NCBI GenBank assembly: GCA_015523485.1 | Contig: WAKH01000045.1 | Location: forward strand, 1-44,135 | Source: Thermodiscus sp. | GTDB taxonomy: Archaea > Thermoproteota > Thermoprotei_A > Sulfolobales > Acidilobaceae | Reading direction: 5' to 3' | DNA length: 44,135 nucleotides | In this document: positions 16,684 to 25,693 of the stretch, in pieces | Numbering within the stretch: position 1 is the first letter of the stretch | How the letters are laid out: every line of letters starts with the position of its first letter | Made by a program: the position numbers and the translations under genes | Notes under the pieces: model-generated | Seen by the model: only the letters and a program-made list of their open reading frames with translations | Databases searched by the model: none | Told to the model about the DNA's origin: nothing

Positions 16684-17766
16684 ATTCTTTTCTGTGTCGG
16701 GATCGAATAGCATAGCCTTGTCTCTTGGCACGTTAATGTATACTCTCTGGCTGATCCTCCCAGTCGTTGTTGGGGGAGCAATTACCTTCACTAGGTTACC
16801 ATCAACCTTCAGGGTGACTATTACTTCACGGCCGAGGGGCTCGATTGTGTATACTTCTCCCTCCATTATTATTCCGTCGTGGCGTGGGACCTCGTGTAGT
16901 GTTGCGTCCTCAGGCCTAAATCCGAAGAGGACGGTCTCTTTACCCAGGTTCTTCAGCCTCTCAGCCAGTATACCCTTTGGACAGTACTTGCCTCCTGGCA
17001 GGATGACGCATGGCTCTTCGACCAAGTCTACTTTGACGGGGAATATGTTGGCTGGCGGGCTACCTATGAAGCTTGCAACGAACACGTTCCTAGGATTCCT
17101 ATATACTTCGTGTGGATCGCCTTCTTGCTGGATTACGCCGTTATTGATGACAACCACCTTGTCTGCCATTGCTAGTGCTTCGCTTTGATCGTGGGTGACG
17201 TATATAGCCGTTATACCTAGGTCTTTTTGCAGCCTCTTGAGCTCGCTTCTAATCTTCAATCTAAGCATAGCATCTAAGTTGCTTAGAGGCTCATCTAGTA
17301 GCAGTACGCTTGGCTCTTTTACAAGCGCTCTTGCTAGGGCTACTCTCTGCTGCTGTCCACCGCTCAACTGTGCCGGGTACCTGTCTAGTAAATGGTCGAT
17401 TTGGAGCATAGCGGCGATCTCCCTCACCTTCTTGTCGATGAAGGACTTGGGCTTCTTAGCTAGCCTCAATGGGAAGCTTATGTTGTCGTAGACCTTCATG
17501 TGTGGGTAGAGAGCGTAGTTCTGGAATACTAGACCGATGTTCCTTTCATTGGGTTTTAGGTTAGTGACATCTTTTCCATCGAATAGTATCTTTCCACGCG
17601 TCGGCCTGTATATGCCGGCTATGAGATATAGCAGCGTAGTCTTTCCACTACCGCTGGGGCCGAGGAGGGCTGTGAATCTTCCGTCCGGGATCTCGAGGTC
17701 TACATTATTGACTGCTACTACGCTTCCGAACCGTTTAGTTACCTTCACCAGTTGTACTGATACCAT
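16666..17766 (-). CDS. ABC transporter ATPase, MalK/UgpC type
   Basis: The 366-residue ATP-hydrolysing subunit of a carbohydrate-type (CUT1) importer. Walker A is GPSGSGKT (36-43), the signature LSGGQQQR near 134, Walker B LLLDEP near 154 and the switch histidine VTHDQSEA near 188. A C-terminal TOBE/OB regulatory domain follows from about 235, as in MalK and UgpC. It is the last gene of the four-gene operon, seven bases after the second permease, with GAGGT before the ATG. Confidence 0.92.
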   Translation of the reverse strand: MVSVQLVKVTKRFGSVVAVNNVDLEIPDGRFTALLGPSGSGKTTLLYLIAGIYRPTRGKILFDGKDVTNLKPNERNIGLVFQNYALYPHMKVYDNISFPLRLAKKPKSFIDKKVREIAAMLQIDHLLDRYPAQLSGGQQQRVALARALVKEPSVLLLDEPLSNLDAMLRLKIRSELKRLQKDLGITAIYVTHDQSEALAMADKVVVINNGVIQQEGDPHEVYRNPRNVFVASFIGSPPANIFPVKVDLVEEPCVILPGGKYCPKGILAERLKNLGKETVLFGFRPEDATLHEVPRHDGIIMEGEVYTIEPLGREVIVTLKVDGNLVKVIAPPTTTGRISQRVYINVPRDKAMLFDPDTEKNLRLIG

Positions 17767-17773
17767 TGTTACC

Positions 17774-18691
17774 TCACCCCTTCAACCCACCACTCATAGT
17801 TTCCAGTAGCAGTCTTTGAGTGAATATGAAGAACAGTATCGTTGGGAGCAGATAAAGGGTCCCCGCGGCCGCCATTATAGGTAGATAACTAGTCTCAAGG
17901 CTACCGCTAGCTAGTTGACCCTCGATGAAGGTAGCCAGAGTCTTCTGGTTGGGCGGTAGGAATATCATTACATAGATTAGATCCTCCCAACCAGCCAGGA
18001 AGGCGAAAATCGCCACCGCAGCAATACCCGGCTTCACAAGCGGGAGAACCGCGTGCCTAAACGCTGTCCACCTGCTTCCACCATCGATTAGCACAGACCA
18101 TTCTAGCTCCCAGGGGACCCTGTCGAAGAAGCCCTTGAGTATCCATATGCTCATTGGTATCTCGAGGCTTGCTCTAGCTAGTATAACGAAGAAGAAGGAG
18201 TAGAGCGTCCTGCTCTGTGGGGGTATGTACTTCACTAGGGTGTAGTAGTATATCGTGTACACTCCGACTATGAGAGCTACTCCGGGGAAGGCGTGTAGTA
18301 GCAGGAGGAGCTTGAGGGACCCCTTTCTCCACCTATACTTCATCCTTGAATACGCATATGCGCTTGTCGCGCTCCCTCCTAAGACCACGGCTGTGACTCC
18401 AGCCGCCACTATGACTGTGTTTCCAATCATTCTCAGAATCTCGCCTGTAGTATAGATTCGAGCGTGGGTTGTACTGAGCTCTCCCCTGAAGAAGGCTATC
18501 CAGTTGTCGAATGTGAAGTTGAACTTGACCCATGGATTTGAGACTATCGTGTTAGCGAAGCTGGTGATTATTAGTGTAGAGTACGCTAATATCAATGGTA
18601 GAGAGACAAGTAAGAGTACGCCTATCAGTATGTAGGACTTGTATCCTGTTACAAGTGGCCCCATGAGCTCGTTCTTACCATTACCCATCAT
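17774..18691 (-). CDS. ABC transporter permease, MalG/UgpE type
   Basis: A 305-residue inner subunit with about six membrane spans. The cytoplasmic EAA coupling loop, which contacts the ATPase, reads VLIDGGSRWTAFRHAVLPL near residues 200-218. Family: CUT1 permease component 2. The ATG overlaps the stop of the preceding permease gene (ATGA), indicating translational coupling and equal stoichiometry. Confidence 0.9.
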   Translation of the reverse strand: MMGNGKNELMGPLVTGYKSYILIGVLLLVSLPLILAYSTLIITSFANTIVSNPWVKFNFTFDNWIAFFRGELSTTHARIYTTGEILRMIGNTVIVAAGVTAVVLGGSATSAYAYSRMKYRWRKGSLKLLLLLHAFPGVALIVGVYTIYYYTLVKYIPPQSRTLYSFFFVILARASLEIPMSIWILKGFFDRVPWELEWSVLIDGGSRWTAFRHAVLPLVKPGIAAVAIFAFLAGWEDLIYVMIFLPPNQKTLATFIEGQLASGSLETSYLPIMAAAGTLYLLPTILFFIFTQRLLLETMSGGLKG

Positions 18692-19632
18692 ATATCACCC
18701 TTGGGCTCTAGGGTTATCTTATCAAACCTCATGATGCGGAGAGTTAAGAGACCTAGGAGGCTGCCAATTATGACAAGTATGACTGCAGCAGCTGCTGCTA
18801 ATCCCTGGTTTTTCACTGTTCCGAATGCCTCGGTGAAGACGAAGAGGGCCCATGTTGTACCATACCATTCATCGACTATTCTCCAGTCTACTAGTACGAA
18901 TAGGTGGGTGTAGCTGGTTACTAGGCTTAGGAGCTGCCATACTGTGACGAAGACTAGGTGCCATCTGGCCATTGGTATTAGGATGTGTCTCACTATCTGC
19001 CATGTGGATGCGCCGTCCACTTTTGCCGCTATGAGTAGTTCTGGTGGTAGGCTCTTGAACGCACTATAGAAGATTATCATTCCATAGCTTACTCCTACTA
19101 GTCCGTTGACGAATATGATTATGCTCCATGCACTCCAGGGTAGTAGATTGGGATCGGTTCCCCAGAAGGTTGGTTGGTCTATCAGTCCTAGTTTGAGTAG
19201 GAAGGCGTTTAGGGTCCCCTGTGGGCTGCCGTAGAAGAAGTAGTACCATATTAGCCCAAATACCGCGAGTGGAGTCATTCTTGGTATGAGCCAGAGGAGC
19301 CTGAATCCTAGGCTCACTCTCTCCTCTATCACGTAGGTGGCTATTGCTAGGAGGAGGCCGCCGAGCACGTTTACTATGAGTGTGAATACTACGAATACTA
19401 TGGTCGTCTTCAATACTAGGGAGCCTAGCGGGTGTGTTGTCACGAACTTGTATAGTGCCCTGTAGTTTTCTAGTTCGACGAATTCTGTTAGCTGGCTTAT
19501 CTTCCAGTCCCTTAGGGGTGTGAAGCTGATCCAAGTGGTAACTATGAGGGGGAGGATGTAGAATGCAGCTATGAGTATAATGGCTGGGAGGAGAAAAAAG
19601 GTTGCGTTACTTAGTTTGTGGCCTAGTTTCAT
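18688..19632 (-). CDS. ABC transporter permease, MalF/UgpA type
   Basis: A 314-residue permease with about six membrane spans and the EAA loop AAKVDGASTWQIVRHILIP near residue 205. It pairs with the 17774-18691 permease as the heterodimeric channel of a CUT1 importer. Its ATG directly follows the TAG stop of the binding-protein gene without a gap. The N-terminus lacks the large extra domain of E. coli MalF, as in UgpA. Confidence 0.9.
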   Translation of the reverse strand: MKLGHKLSNATFFLLPAIILIAAFYILPLIVTTWISFTPLRDWKISQLTEFVELENYRALYKFVTTHPLGSLVLKTTIVFVVFTLIVNVLGGLLLAIATYVIEERVSLGFRLLWLIPRMTPLAVFGLIWYYFFYGSPQGTLNAFLLKLGLIDQPTFWGTDPNLLPWSAWSIIIFVNGLVGVSYGMIIFYSAFKSLPPELLIAAKVDGASTWQIVRHILIPMARWHLVFVTVWQLLSLVTSYTHLFVLVDWRIVDEWYGTTWALFVFTEAFGTVKNQGLAAAAAVILVIIGSLLGLLTLRIMRFDKITLEPKGDI

Positions 19633-21462
19633 CTAGGCCTGCCCCTTCCCCCTGACGGCCATGTAGGCGGCGATGATGATTATGATGATTACTATCACTC
19701 CGATGATTAGGGCGGTGTTGCCTCCTCCAGCCGTTGTGGTTGTAGTTGTAGTCGTTGTTGGAGAAGTGCCCGTCTCGGTACCCGTTGTAGTGGTCTGTGT
19801 TGCTGGTAGCAGGCTCCAGCCGGTTGGCACGCTTCCAGTGAACTCAACGTTGCCTGATAGGTCTGGGTCAGCGTTTACGCTGCTCTCGATGAACTGTATT
19901 GCCTGCTCAGGTGTCATCTGTCCTTTCAGCACCCTGTCTACTGCCTGCTTGAATACGTCTGCGAGCTTGGAGTAGTACGGGTGGCTTGGTGCTAGGTGTG
20001 TGTATTCTAGCATGTAGCTGACGTTGGCTAAGAATTCGATGTTGATCGGGTCAGCGGTCTTCTGTATTATTGGCGCTATCGCATTCATTACCTCCTGTGA
20101 GAATGGTAGCTGTAGGTTCCTCAGCTTGTTTATGAAGGTCTCGTTCTTTAGTAATGCCGATGCCGCCTTCCTCACAGGTACGTGGGCTGATATCACGCTG
20201 TGTACAGCGTTGATTATTGGATCGCTAGCCTCAACTACCATGAGGAATGCTAGCTCCTGGTAGGCCTTCTTGAAGTCTGGGTTGTCAAAGTTGGGGTTGT
20301 CCTTGCCCGCGTTGGCGGCGATCATCCACATGAATGGTTGGCTTAGTGTCACTGGCTGCTTGCCCGGCTCGCCAGCTGGGAATAGGGTGTAGTAGAACTT
20401 GTTCTTTACCTCCTCCGGTGTGAGAGGCCTCTTCTGACCCGTCTGCGGATCGAGGTAGTAGTCCTTCGTCTGCCACTCGGTCCAGTACCAGGTTCCTCCA
20501 ATATCGAATAGCGTGTTGCCCGTTCCGCCCGCTGACTTCTTCTCACCCACTATTGTTGGGTGGATCTGGGTGGCCCAGTCCCAATCCATAATGTTCCTTG
20601 GTAGTAGACCTGCGTCGGCGAAAGCCGCCTCAGTGGCCAGCCACTTGTAGACGGCCTCACGGTCTACTACAAGCTTACCAGTGTTGGGGTCATACAGCGA
20701 TCCTCCGAAGGCGAATATGAACTGTATTAGGTCTGGGTGAGCGCTTCCCTTCCTGTGTATTAGGCCGTAGTCGGCGCAGCCCTTCTCTACCGCCTCCTTA
20801 GCCTTCTGGAATACGTCTGCCCAGGTGAACTGGCCATTCTTGACCTTCTCGTCTAGGCCTGTTAGGTCCCAGCCCATGCACTGTGCGACGTCCTTTCTAA
20901 TGTAGAGTGGTCTCGCCTCTGTGTCCTGTGGTATTCCATAGTACTTACCTTGGTACTTTGCTGCCTCCATTAGTGGCGTGTAGAAGTCTGAGAATACATT
21001 GTTCCAGTAGGCCTGTACCCACTGTGTAATGTCTAGCAACCTGCCGTCTGCAGCTAGTGTTGCAATGTAGATGTAGCTGTTGACGAAAAAGTCGCCGTTC
21101 TGGCCTAACTCGTACTGGGTTACGAAGTTGTCATACTGTTTCTGGAAGCTCGACTCCCAGTTGGTGTCTACCTGTATCTGCACGTTGATACCGTTCTGCT
21201 GCCATACCTGGTTTATCCTATAGGCTGCCTCTACTATGCCGTACATTCTCATTACGCTGTTGGGGTCGCCAGCAGCCTGAACTGTATAGTGTACTGTTGA
21301 GATCCCGTTGCTCTGGAGCCACTGGCCGATAGCGATTACGTCCTGCTCCCAGTTCCCTGTCAGGTCTGGTACTGTCTGTGCATTCACGGTTATTGGAGCC
21401 GTCAGGGGGGCGGCAATGAACGCGGCGAGCAATAACAGTGCCGCTAAAGTTCTGGTTGTCAT
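19633..21462 (-). CDS. ABC transporter extracellular solute-binding protein, membrane-anchored
   Basis: A 609-residue binding protein, first gene of the importer operon. A signal peptide spans about residues 1-28 (ending VNAQT). The body is a type-1 extracellular solute-binding fold rich in aromatic residues. A Thr/Gly-rich stalk (about 550-575) and a C-terminal Ile/Val-rich membrane helix with a basic tail (GKGQA) anchor it outside the cell, the usual archaeal alternative to a lipoprotein. It is far longer than E. coli UgpB (438). Substrate is unknown: oligosaccharide by fold, or glycerophosphodiester if the adjacent phosphodiesterase is functionally linked. GGGTG precedes the ATG; CTTTAATA near 21505 is TATA-like. 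Confidence 0.87.
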   Translation of the reverse strand: MTTRTLAALLLLAAFIAAPLTAPITVNAQTVPDLTGNWEQDVIAIGQWLQSNGISTVHYTVQAAGDPNSVMRMYGIVEAAYRINQVWQQNGINVQIQVDTNWESSFQKQYDNFVTQYELGQNGDFFVNSYIYIATLAADGRLLDITQWVQAYWNNVFSDFYTPLMEAAKYQGKYYGIPQDTEARPLYIRKDVAQCMGWDLTGLDEKVKNGQFTWADVFQKAKEAVEKGCADYGLIHRKGSAHPDLIQFIFAFGGSLYDPNTGKLVVDREAVYKWLATEAAFADAGLLPRNIMDWDWATQIHPTIVGEKKSAGGTGNTLFDIGGTWYWTEWQTKDYYLDPQTGQKRPLTPEEVKNKFYYTLFPAGEPGKQPVTLSQPFMWMIAANAGKDNPNFDNPDFKKAYQELAFLMVVEASDPIINAVHSVISAHVPVRKAASALLKNETFINKLRNLQLPFSQEVMNAIAPIIQKTADPINIEFLANVSYMLEYTHLAPSHPYYSKLADVFKQAVDRVLKGQMTPEQAIQFIESSVNADPDLSGNVEFTGSVPTGWSLLPATQTTTTGTETGTSPTTTTTTTTTAGGGNTALIIGVIVIIIIIIAAYMAVRGKGQA

Positions 21463-21594
21463 AACGCGACACCCGTCAGTGTAGTGGTATCTTGTCGTAT
21501 TAAAGGATTAACTAGAATCTGAAAACAAGATTAAAATACCAGTCAAGACAACCGGTTATAGAATAACTAAATCAATAACACTCAAGGCTCGGGG

Positions 21595-22773
21595 CTATGA
21601 TAGGTGGATGAATGCCCCCTTCAGATAGTCTAGGTATTCCTCACCCCTGTATACGTGATCCGGGGCGGCTCCACGCAGGCTACCCAGTATCTTATAGTCT
21701 CCCCTCTCCGATAGGACTGTAGTGATTACCTTTAGGAATAACTCTCTTGTCAAGAAGTAGCTGCAACTACTCAGGTAGATTATCGCTTCTTCGCTTGCCT
21801 TATCTATGCTCCACTTGTAGGAGCGTATATAGGCCCTCATGCCACGCCTCACGCTCTCCTCGTCTCCCCGTTGTATGAATGCTGGTGGGTCAACTGCCAC
21901 CAGAGTGTAGTGTCTCTTGGGTAATCCCTCTGCTTCCCATATGCTACTGTTTATTATCCTATAATTCCTTATGTTGTTCAACTTCAAGTTCTCCCTTAGT
22001 ATCTCAACCGCGTATCTATCCTCCTCTAGGAAAACTACCTCCCTTGCACCATTATAGGCGGCGTGTATCCCAAAGCCACCAGTGTAGGAGAAGACGTCTA
22101 GAACCTTGTCTCCCTCAACAGCGTATTTCGCGAATTCCAGCCTATTAAGTCTCTGGTCAAGGTAGAACCCAGTCTTCTGACCCCTTAACACGTCTACAAT
22201 GAACTTTACTCCCTCCTCTTCTATTACAACCCTCTTCTTGCTACCAAGTATCCAGCCTGACCTAGGCTGTAGGCCTATGTCTCGCCTGCTCCTCTGCGTG
22301 CTTTTCTCGTATACTGTATCTACACCTGTTAGCTTAACCAGTAGTCTTGCTATATCCTCCATTAGAGCGTCGAAGCTATAGCTACTCGACTGTACTACCG
22401 CGATTTCCCCGCCGTAGACGTCAATGATTAGGCCGGATAGAAGGTCTCCATCGCTATTGGCGAGCCTATAACTACCCGTGTCAACCAGGCCGATTCTCTT
22501 TCTGGCCCGGAATGCTACCTCCAGCTTTTCCTCAACCGCTTCAATTGAATCACTCCACCTGCATTCTCCATGGCCGAGTACCCTGACTGCTACGGGTCCC
22601 TCAGGTTCCCATAGACCACATGCCACGGGCTCGTTTCTAGGCGATACCAATTCGACTAGGGCCGCGGGTGGCAGGGGATAGGGTGGCTTTAGCCACTTCC
22701 TATAGACAATGCCTGTTCCACGCTTAACTTTTTCCAGGCCTACCCCGTTTACCTTCACTTTTACCGGGGGCAT
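21595..22773 (-). CDS. RlmI-like PUA-containing rRNA methyltransferase
   Basis: A 392-residue class I SAM methyltransferase of the RlmI/YccW family, which methylates cytosine in large-subunit rRNA in bacteria. An N-terminal PUA domain (about 1-75), a central EEHEA-like domain, then GQKTGFYLDQR, VLDVFSYTGGFG (SAM motif I) and DPPAF (motif IV) are clear. SSCSYF holds the family cysteine near residue 345. ATG start, overlapping the preceding small membrane gene by 50 bases in another frame, so the four minus-strand genes from hutG downward probably form one transcript. Confidence 0.88.
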   Translation of the reverse strand: MPPVKVKVNGVGLEKVKRGTGIVYRKWLKPPYPLPPAALVELVSPRNEPVACGLWEPEGPVAVRVLGHGECRWSDSIEAVEEKLEVAFRARKRIGLVDTGSYRLANSDGDLLSGLIIDVYGGEIAVVQSSSYSFDALMEDIARLLVKLTGVDTVYEKSTQRSRRDIGLQPRSGWILGSKKRVVIEEEGVKFIVDVLRGQKTGFYLDQRLNRLEFAKYAVEGDKVLDVFSYTGGFGIHAAYNGAREVVFLEEDRYAVEILRENLKLNNIRNYRIINSSIWEAEGLPKRHYTLVAVDPPAFIQRGDEESVRRGMRAYIRSYKWSIDKASEEAIIYLSSCSYFLTRELFLKVITTVLSERGDYKILGSLRGAAPDHVYRGEEYLDYLKGAFIHLS

Positions 22774-23131
22774 ACCTACCAGTCCTCTTCAGGTAATAGG
22801 CTATTACCGCCGTCACTACGGCGATATCACAGTAGTCCTCCAGATTCAGTACTCCTTGCTGGAGGCCGGTTTTGAAGTCCCTCACCTTAGCTTCAAGGTC
22901 CCTGTTGCCCTTATACACCCATAATATGACAATTACGAGCAGGATTGTCGAGAAGATTCCCATAACTCGTAATTCTACTGGGCCTGATATGGAGAAGATG
23001 ATCGAGATAAGCAGTACTATGCCTCCGAGTATAGTCGTGAATCTTGCTCTAGATGATAGCCATTCCTCCACATCCTCCAAGAGGAGGATGGCCTCCTCTT
23101 TATCGCAGGGAAGAATCTCCGTTATCAACAA
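22724..23131 (-). CDS. Small two-span membrane protein, unknown
   Basis: A 135-residue protein I do not recognise. It has an acidic N-terminal part (ending near VEEWLSSRARF), two adjacent hydrophobic helices (about 33-50 and 55-72) with a short turn, a middling polar region, and a basic C-terminal tail. The TTG start overlaps the end of hutI by seven bases and its 3' end overlaps the RlmI-like gene by 50. That tight packing supports a real gene. No function can be assigned. Confidence 0.55.
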   Translation of the reverse strand: MLITEILPCDKEEAILLLEDVEEWLSSRARFTTILGGIVLLISIIFSISGPVELRVMGIFSTILLVIVILWVYKGNRDLEAKVRDFKTGLQQGVLNLEDYCDIAVVTAVIAYYLKRTGRYAPGKSEGKRGRPGKS

Positions 23132-24393
23132 GTACCACCCAACTCGTTCTTAACCATTGCACCCCGGGCAACGACTACCAATGTCTTATCGTGCCCCCAC
23201 TCATAACCTATCCACTTGTAGCTTGGAACATCCCACACTACAATATCCGCAGCGGCTCCTGGCACTATCCTGCCGTGTACGTTATCAATTCTAAGACTCC
23301 ACGCCGCATTTATTGTAGCGGCGGCAAGCGCCTCCAGAGGAGTCAGCCCTAGTAGGTATGTCGCAATATCCATAGTAGTAGCTAGGACAGGGTTCATGTT
23401 ATTCGGATTATAGTCTGTGGAGACGGCTATAATCGCGCCCTTCTCCCTCAACTCGTTGACAGGCGGCTTCTTTTCGGAGAATATTGAGAGCATGCTTGTC
23501 GGCAGTAGGTTCGCCACAGTCCTTTTTGCCACTAGCAACTCGATGTTCTTCGCTGGCAGGTATTCCAGGTGGTCTATGCTATCGATTTGAAACTCTCCAG
23601 CTAGATCACTGCAGCCTATATAAGCCAGCTCCTCAGCGTGAAGCCTTACTCTCAGACCATGCCCCATACCAGCTTCCAAGATCCTCCTTGTTTCCTCGAT
23701 GTTGAAAGCTCCCTTGTCACAGAATACATCTATGTATAATGGCTTAACCTTGGCTGCTAGCGACCGAGGGATTATTTCCTTTATGAATAGGTTGATGTAT
23801 TCCTGTCTACGGTTCTTGTATTCTTGGGGTATGACATGGGCTAAGAGCGTTGGTATGATCTTTGGAAGCCCCGGTGAATCGAGACCTTCGAGTGCATTTA
23901 GCATTTTTACTTCGTATTCTGGTAGGAGTCCATAGCCAGTCTTCACCTCAACTACGGTCGTGCCATGCCTAACCATTAGGAGGAGTCTTTCGAGTAGGAG
24001 CCGCCTCAACTCTTGGACGCTGGCCTGCCGAGTAGCTCGTACTGTCCTGTATATTCCGCCTCCCCTTGCGAGTATCTCGCTGTAACTGTAGCCTTGGAGT
24101 TTCATTTCGAATTCGTCTTCCCTGGACCCTGCGAAGATTAGGTGGGTGTGTGAGTCTACGAGTCCAGGAGTTACCAGTCTTCCATCCGCGTTTATCCTCG
24201 CCTCTGCTTCATATTCGGTGAGGATTCTACTGGTTGATCCTACATCAATAACCCTCTCTCCACGAATCGCGATTCCAGCGTTCTCTATGATTCCAGCATT
24301 ACGGGGGTCCCTCAGGGCTCTGGCTGGTTGGGGTCCCTCCTTAAACGTGACCAGCTGGCCTATGTTGTATATGATTAGGTCTGCCCTAGTCAT
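23125..24393 (-). CDS. hutI: Imidazolonepropionase
   Basis: Third step of histidine degradation: hydrolyses 4-imidazolone-5-propanoate to N-formimidoyl-L-glutamate. The 422-residue amidohydrolase carries DSHTHLIFAGSR (H82, H84), EVKTGYGL, HAEEL and STDYNPN, which together are diagnostic of HutI over other cyclic amidohydrolases. The start ATG is one base after the hutG stop, and the gene is followed by overlapping genes. The end is KNELGGTC. It shares an 18-base identical stretch (RDPRN coding) with hutG. Confidence 0.94.
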   Translation of the reverse strand: MTRADLIIYNIGQLVTFKEGPQPARALRDPRNAGIIENAGIAIRGERVIDVGSTSRILTEYEAEARINADGRLVTPGLVDSHTHLIFAGSREDEFEMKLQGYSYSEILARGGGIYRTVRATRQASVQELRRLLLERLLLMVRHGTTVVEVKTGYGLLPEYEVKMLNALEGLDSPGLPKIIPTLLAHVIPQEYKNRRQEYINLFIKEIIPRSLAAKVKPLYIDVFCDKGAFNIEETRRILEAGMGHGLRVRLHAEELAYIGCSDLAGEFQIDSIDHLEYLPAKNIELLVAKRTVANLLPTSMLSIFSEKKPPVNELREKGAIIAVSTDYNPNNMNPVLATTMDIATYLLGLTPLEALAAATINAAWSLRIDNVHGRIVPGAAADIVVWDVPSYKWIGYEWGHDKTLVVVARGAMVKNELGGTC

Positions 24394-24394
24394 T

Positions 24395-25315
24395 TCACTT
24401 ACACGCCCCTGTAAACAGGTGGTGTATTTTCGCGGCGATTAATGCTGATAGCCTAACTGTTGCATCTGCAACGTCGAGGTGTGGCACTACCTCGACAATG
24501 TCTACTCCCTTAGGGCAGAGCACTGGTATGGCCTCTTCGAGGAGCATGATTGTATGTTGTGGGTATAAGCCTAGGTGCGATGGCGAGTTCACTCCTGGTG
24601 CAAAGGCCTGGTCTATATGATCCATGTCTATGCTAATGTAGTAGGCATCAGCCTCTCCTTCTATGTACTCAATTGCATCGTATACCGTGCTGGGATCATT
24701 CAACACCGTCTGAGCCGGGATAACTTTGAAACCAGCCTCTTCAGCCCTCTCAGCTAGGTATGGTGGATTCGCATACTCACCTATACCTACAATACTCGCT
24801 ACGAGCTTTCCACGATACTTTTTGACTAGATTATACAACCATAAACCGCTAGTGTATCCCTCCTCAACACTCCTCATATCATAGTGGGCGTCTAATAGTA
24901 TCAGTCCTACGCGCTCATACTCCTCTAGAAGAGGGGTAAGTGTCCATTCAGTTATGCTGTGGTCTCCTCCCAGGATAATTACGTGGGGAAATTGTGAATA
25001 GATGAGTTGAAGTGCATTGGTTACCCTCTTACCAGTAGTCTCCCAGTCTCCCGGAGCTATTTTAACGTCGCCCAGATCCCTCGGGGCGAATCTTAACTCT
25101 CCATGTACTGGAGAGAATGTCTTCATCGAATACAAGTAGCTTCTAATCTTTGCTGGCGAGTGTCTTGAACCCGGCCTTCCCGTAATTCCCCAATCCCATG
25201 GTACGCCTAAGAGGGCGACCCTATCGCTTTCCTCTAAATCCCTCACGGCAACATTACGGGGGTCCCTCATAAGGGTGGTTCCAGGCGGCACCATTAAGTC
25301 TCTTAGATCGTCCAA
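24395..25315 (-). CDS. hutG: Formimidoylglutamase / agmatinase-family ureohydrolase
   Basis: A 306-residue binuclear manganese ureohydrolase. GGDHS, DAHYD and SIDMDHID carry the metal ligands. Agmatinase, arginase and formimidoylglutamase share these motifs, but immediate linkage to hutI and nearby hutU points to hydrolysis of N-formimidoyl-glutamate to glutamate and formamide. The ATG start is chosen because relatives begin near [10 protein letters not shown]. First gene of the minus-strand hut unit; the start region also opposes the CDGSH gene, making a 110-base divergent promoter region. Confidence 0.85.
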   Translation of the reverse strand: MDDLRDLMVPPGTTLMRDPRNVAVRDLEESDRVALLGVPWDWGITGRPGSRHSPAKIRSYLYSMKTFSPVHGELRFAPRDLGDVKIAPGDWETTGKRVTNALQLIYSQFPHVIILGGDHSITEWTLTPLLEEYERVGLILLDAHYDMRSVEEGYTSGLWLYNLVKKYRGKLVASIVGIGEYANPPYLAERAEEAGFKVIPAQTVLNDPSTVYDAIEYIEGEADAYYISIDMDHIDQAFAPGVNSPSHLGLYPQHTIMLLEEAIPVLCPKGVDIVEVVPHLDVADATVRLSALIAAKIHHLFTGACK

Positions 25316-25425
25316 GACTCTCCTCCTATGGTAATGGATATCCGTTGAGGTTATTGTGTCTTAGAAATACATGTACTCATCCTTATTTCCCACGTCAGTC
25401 AATGCGTAGAACTGTGGGATGTATT

Positions 25426-25605
25426 ATGCCTAAAATAAAGCTAGTAGCAACAAGAAATGGCCCGATACTAGTAATGGTTGACGGCCCGGTGAAAACCGCT
25501 CTATGCAGGTGTGGTGCATCTAAGAACAAGCCCTTCTGCGACGGCTCGCATCTAGAGGTTGGGTTCGAGGCCGAGGAGAGGGTAGCATTCGAGCTAGACG
25601 CCTAA
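25426..25605 (+). CDS. CDGSH iron-sulfur domain protein
   Basis: A 59-residue protein with the complete CDGSH [2Fe-2S] ligand set: C27, C29, C38 and H42 in [16 protein letters not shown]. Members of this group transfer or sense iron-sulfur clusters or electrons; archaeal single-domain forms have no settled role. ATG 25426 has GGGAT seven bases upstream; longer in-frame starts add 27 unrelated residues. It lies between divergent hutG and hutU and may share the hutU promoter region. Confidence 0.9.
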   Translation: MPKIKLVATRNGPILVMVDGPVKTALCRCGASKNKPFCDGSHLEVGFEAEERVAFELDA

Positions 25606-25693
25606 CATAGAGTACGAAATAAGTATATGTTTATGGGCCTATCCTAATTATTATACAAGAGTCAACACTTTATTCCAATTGAGGGATCCTATT

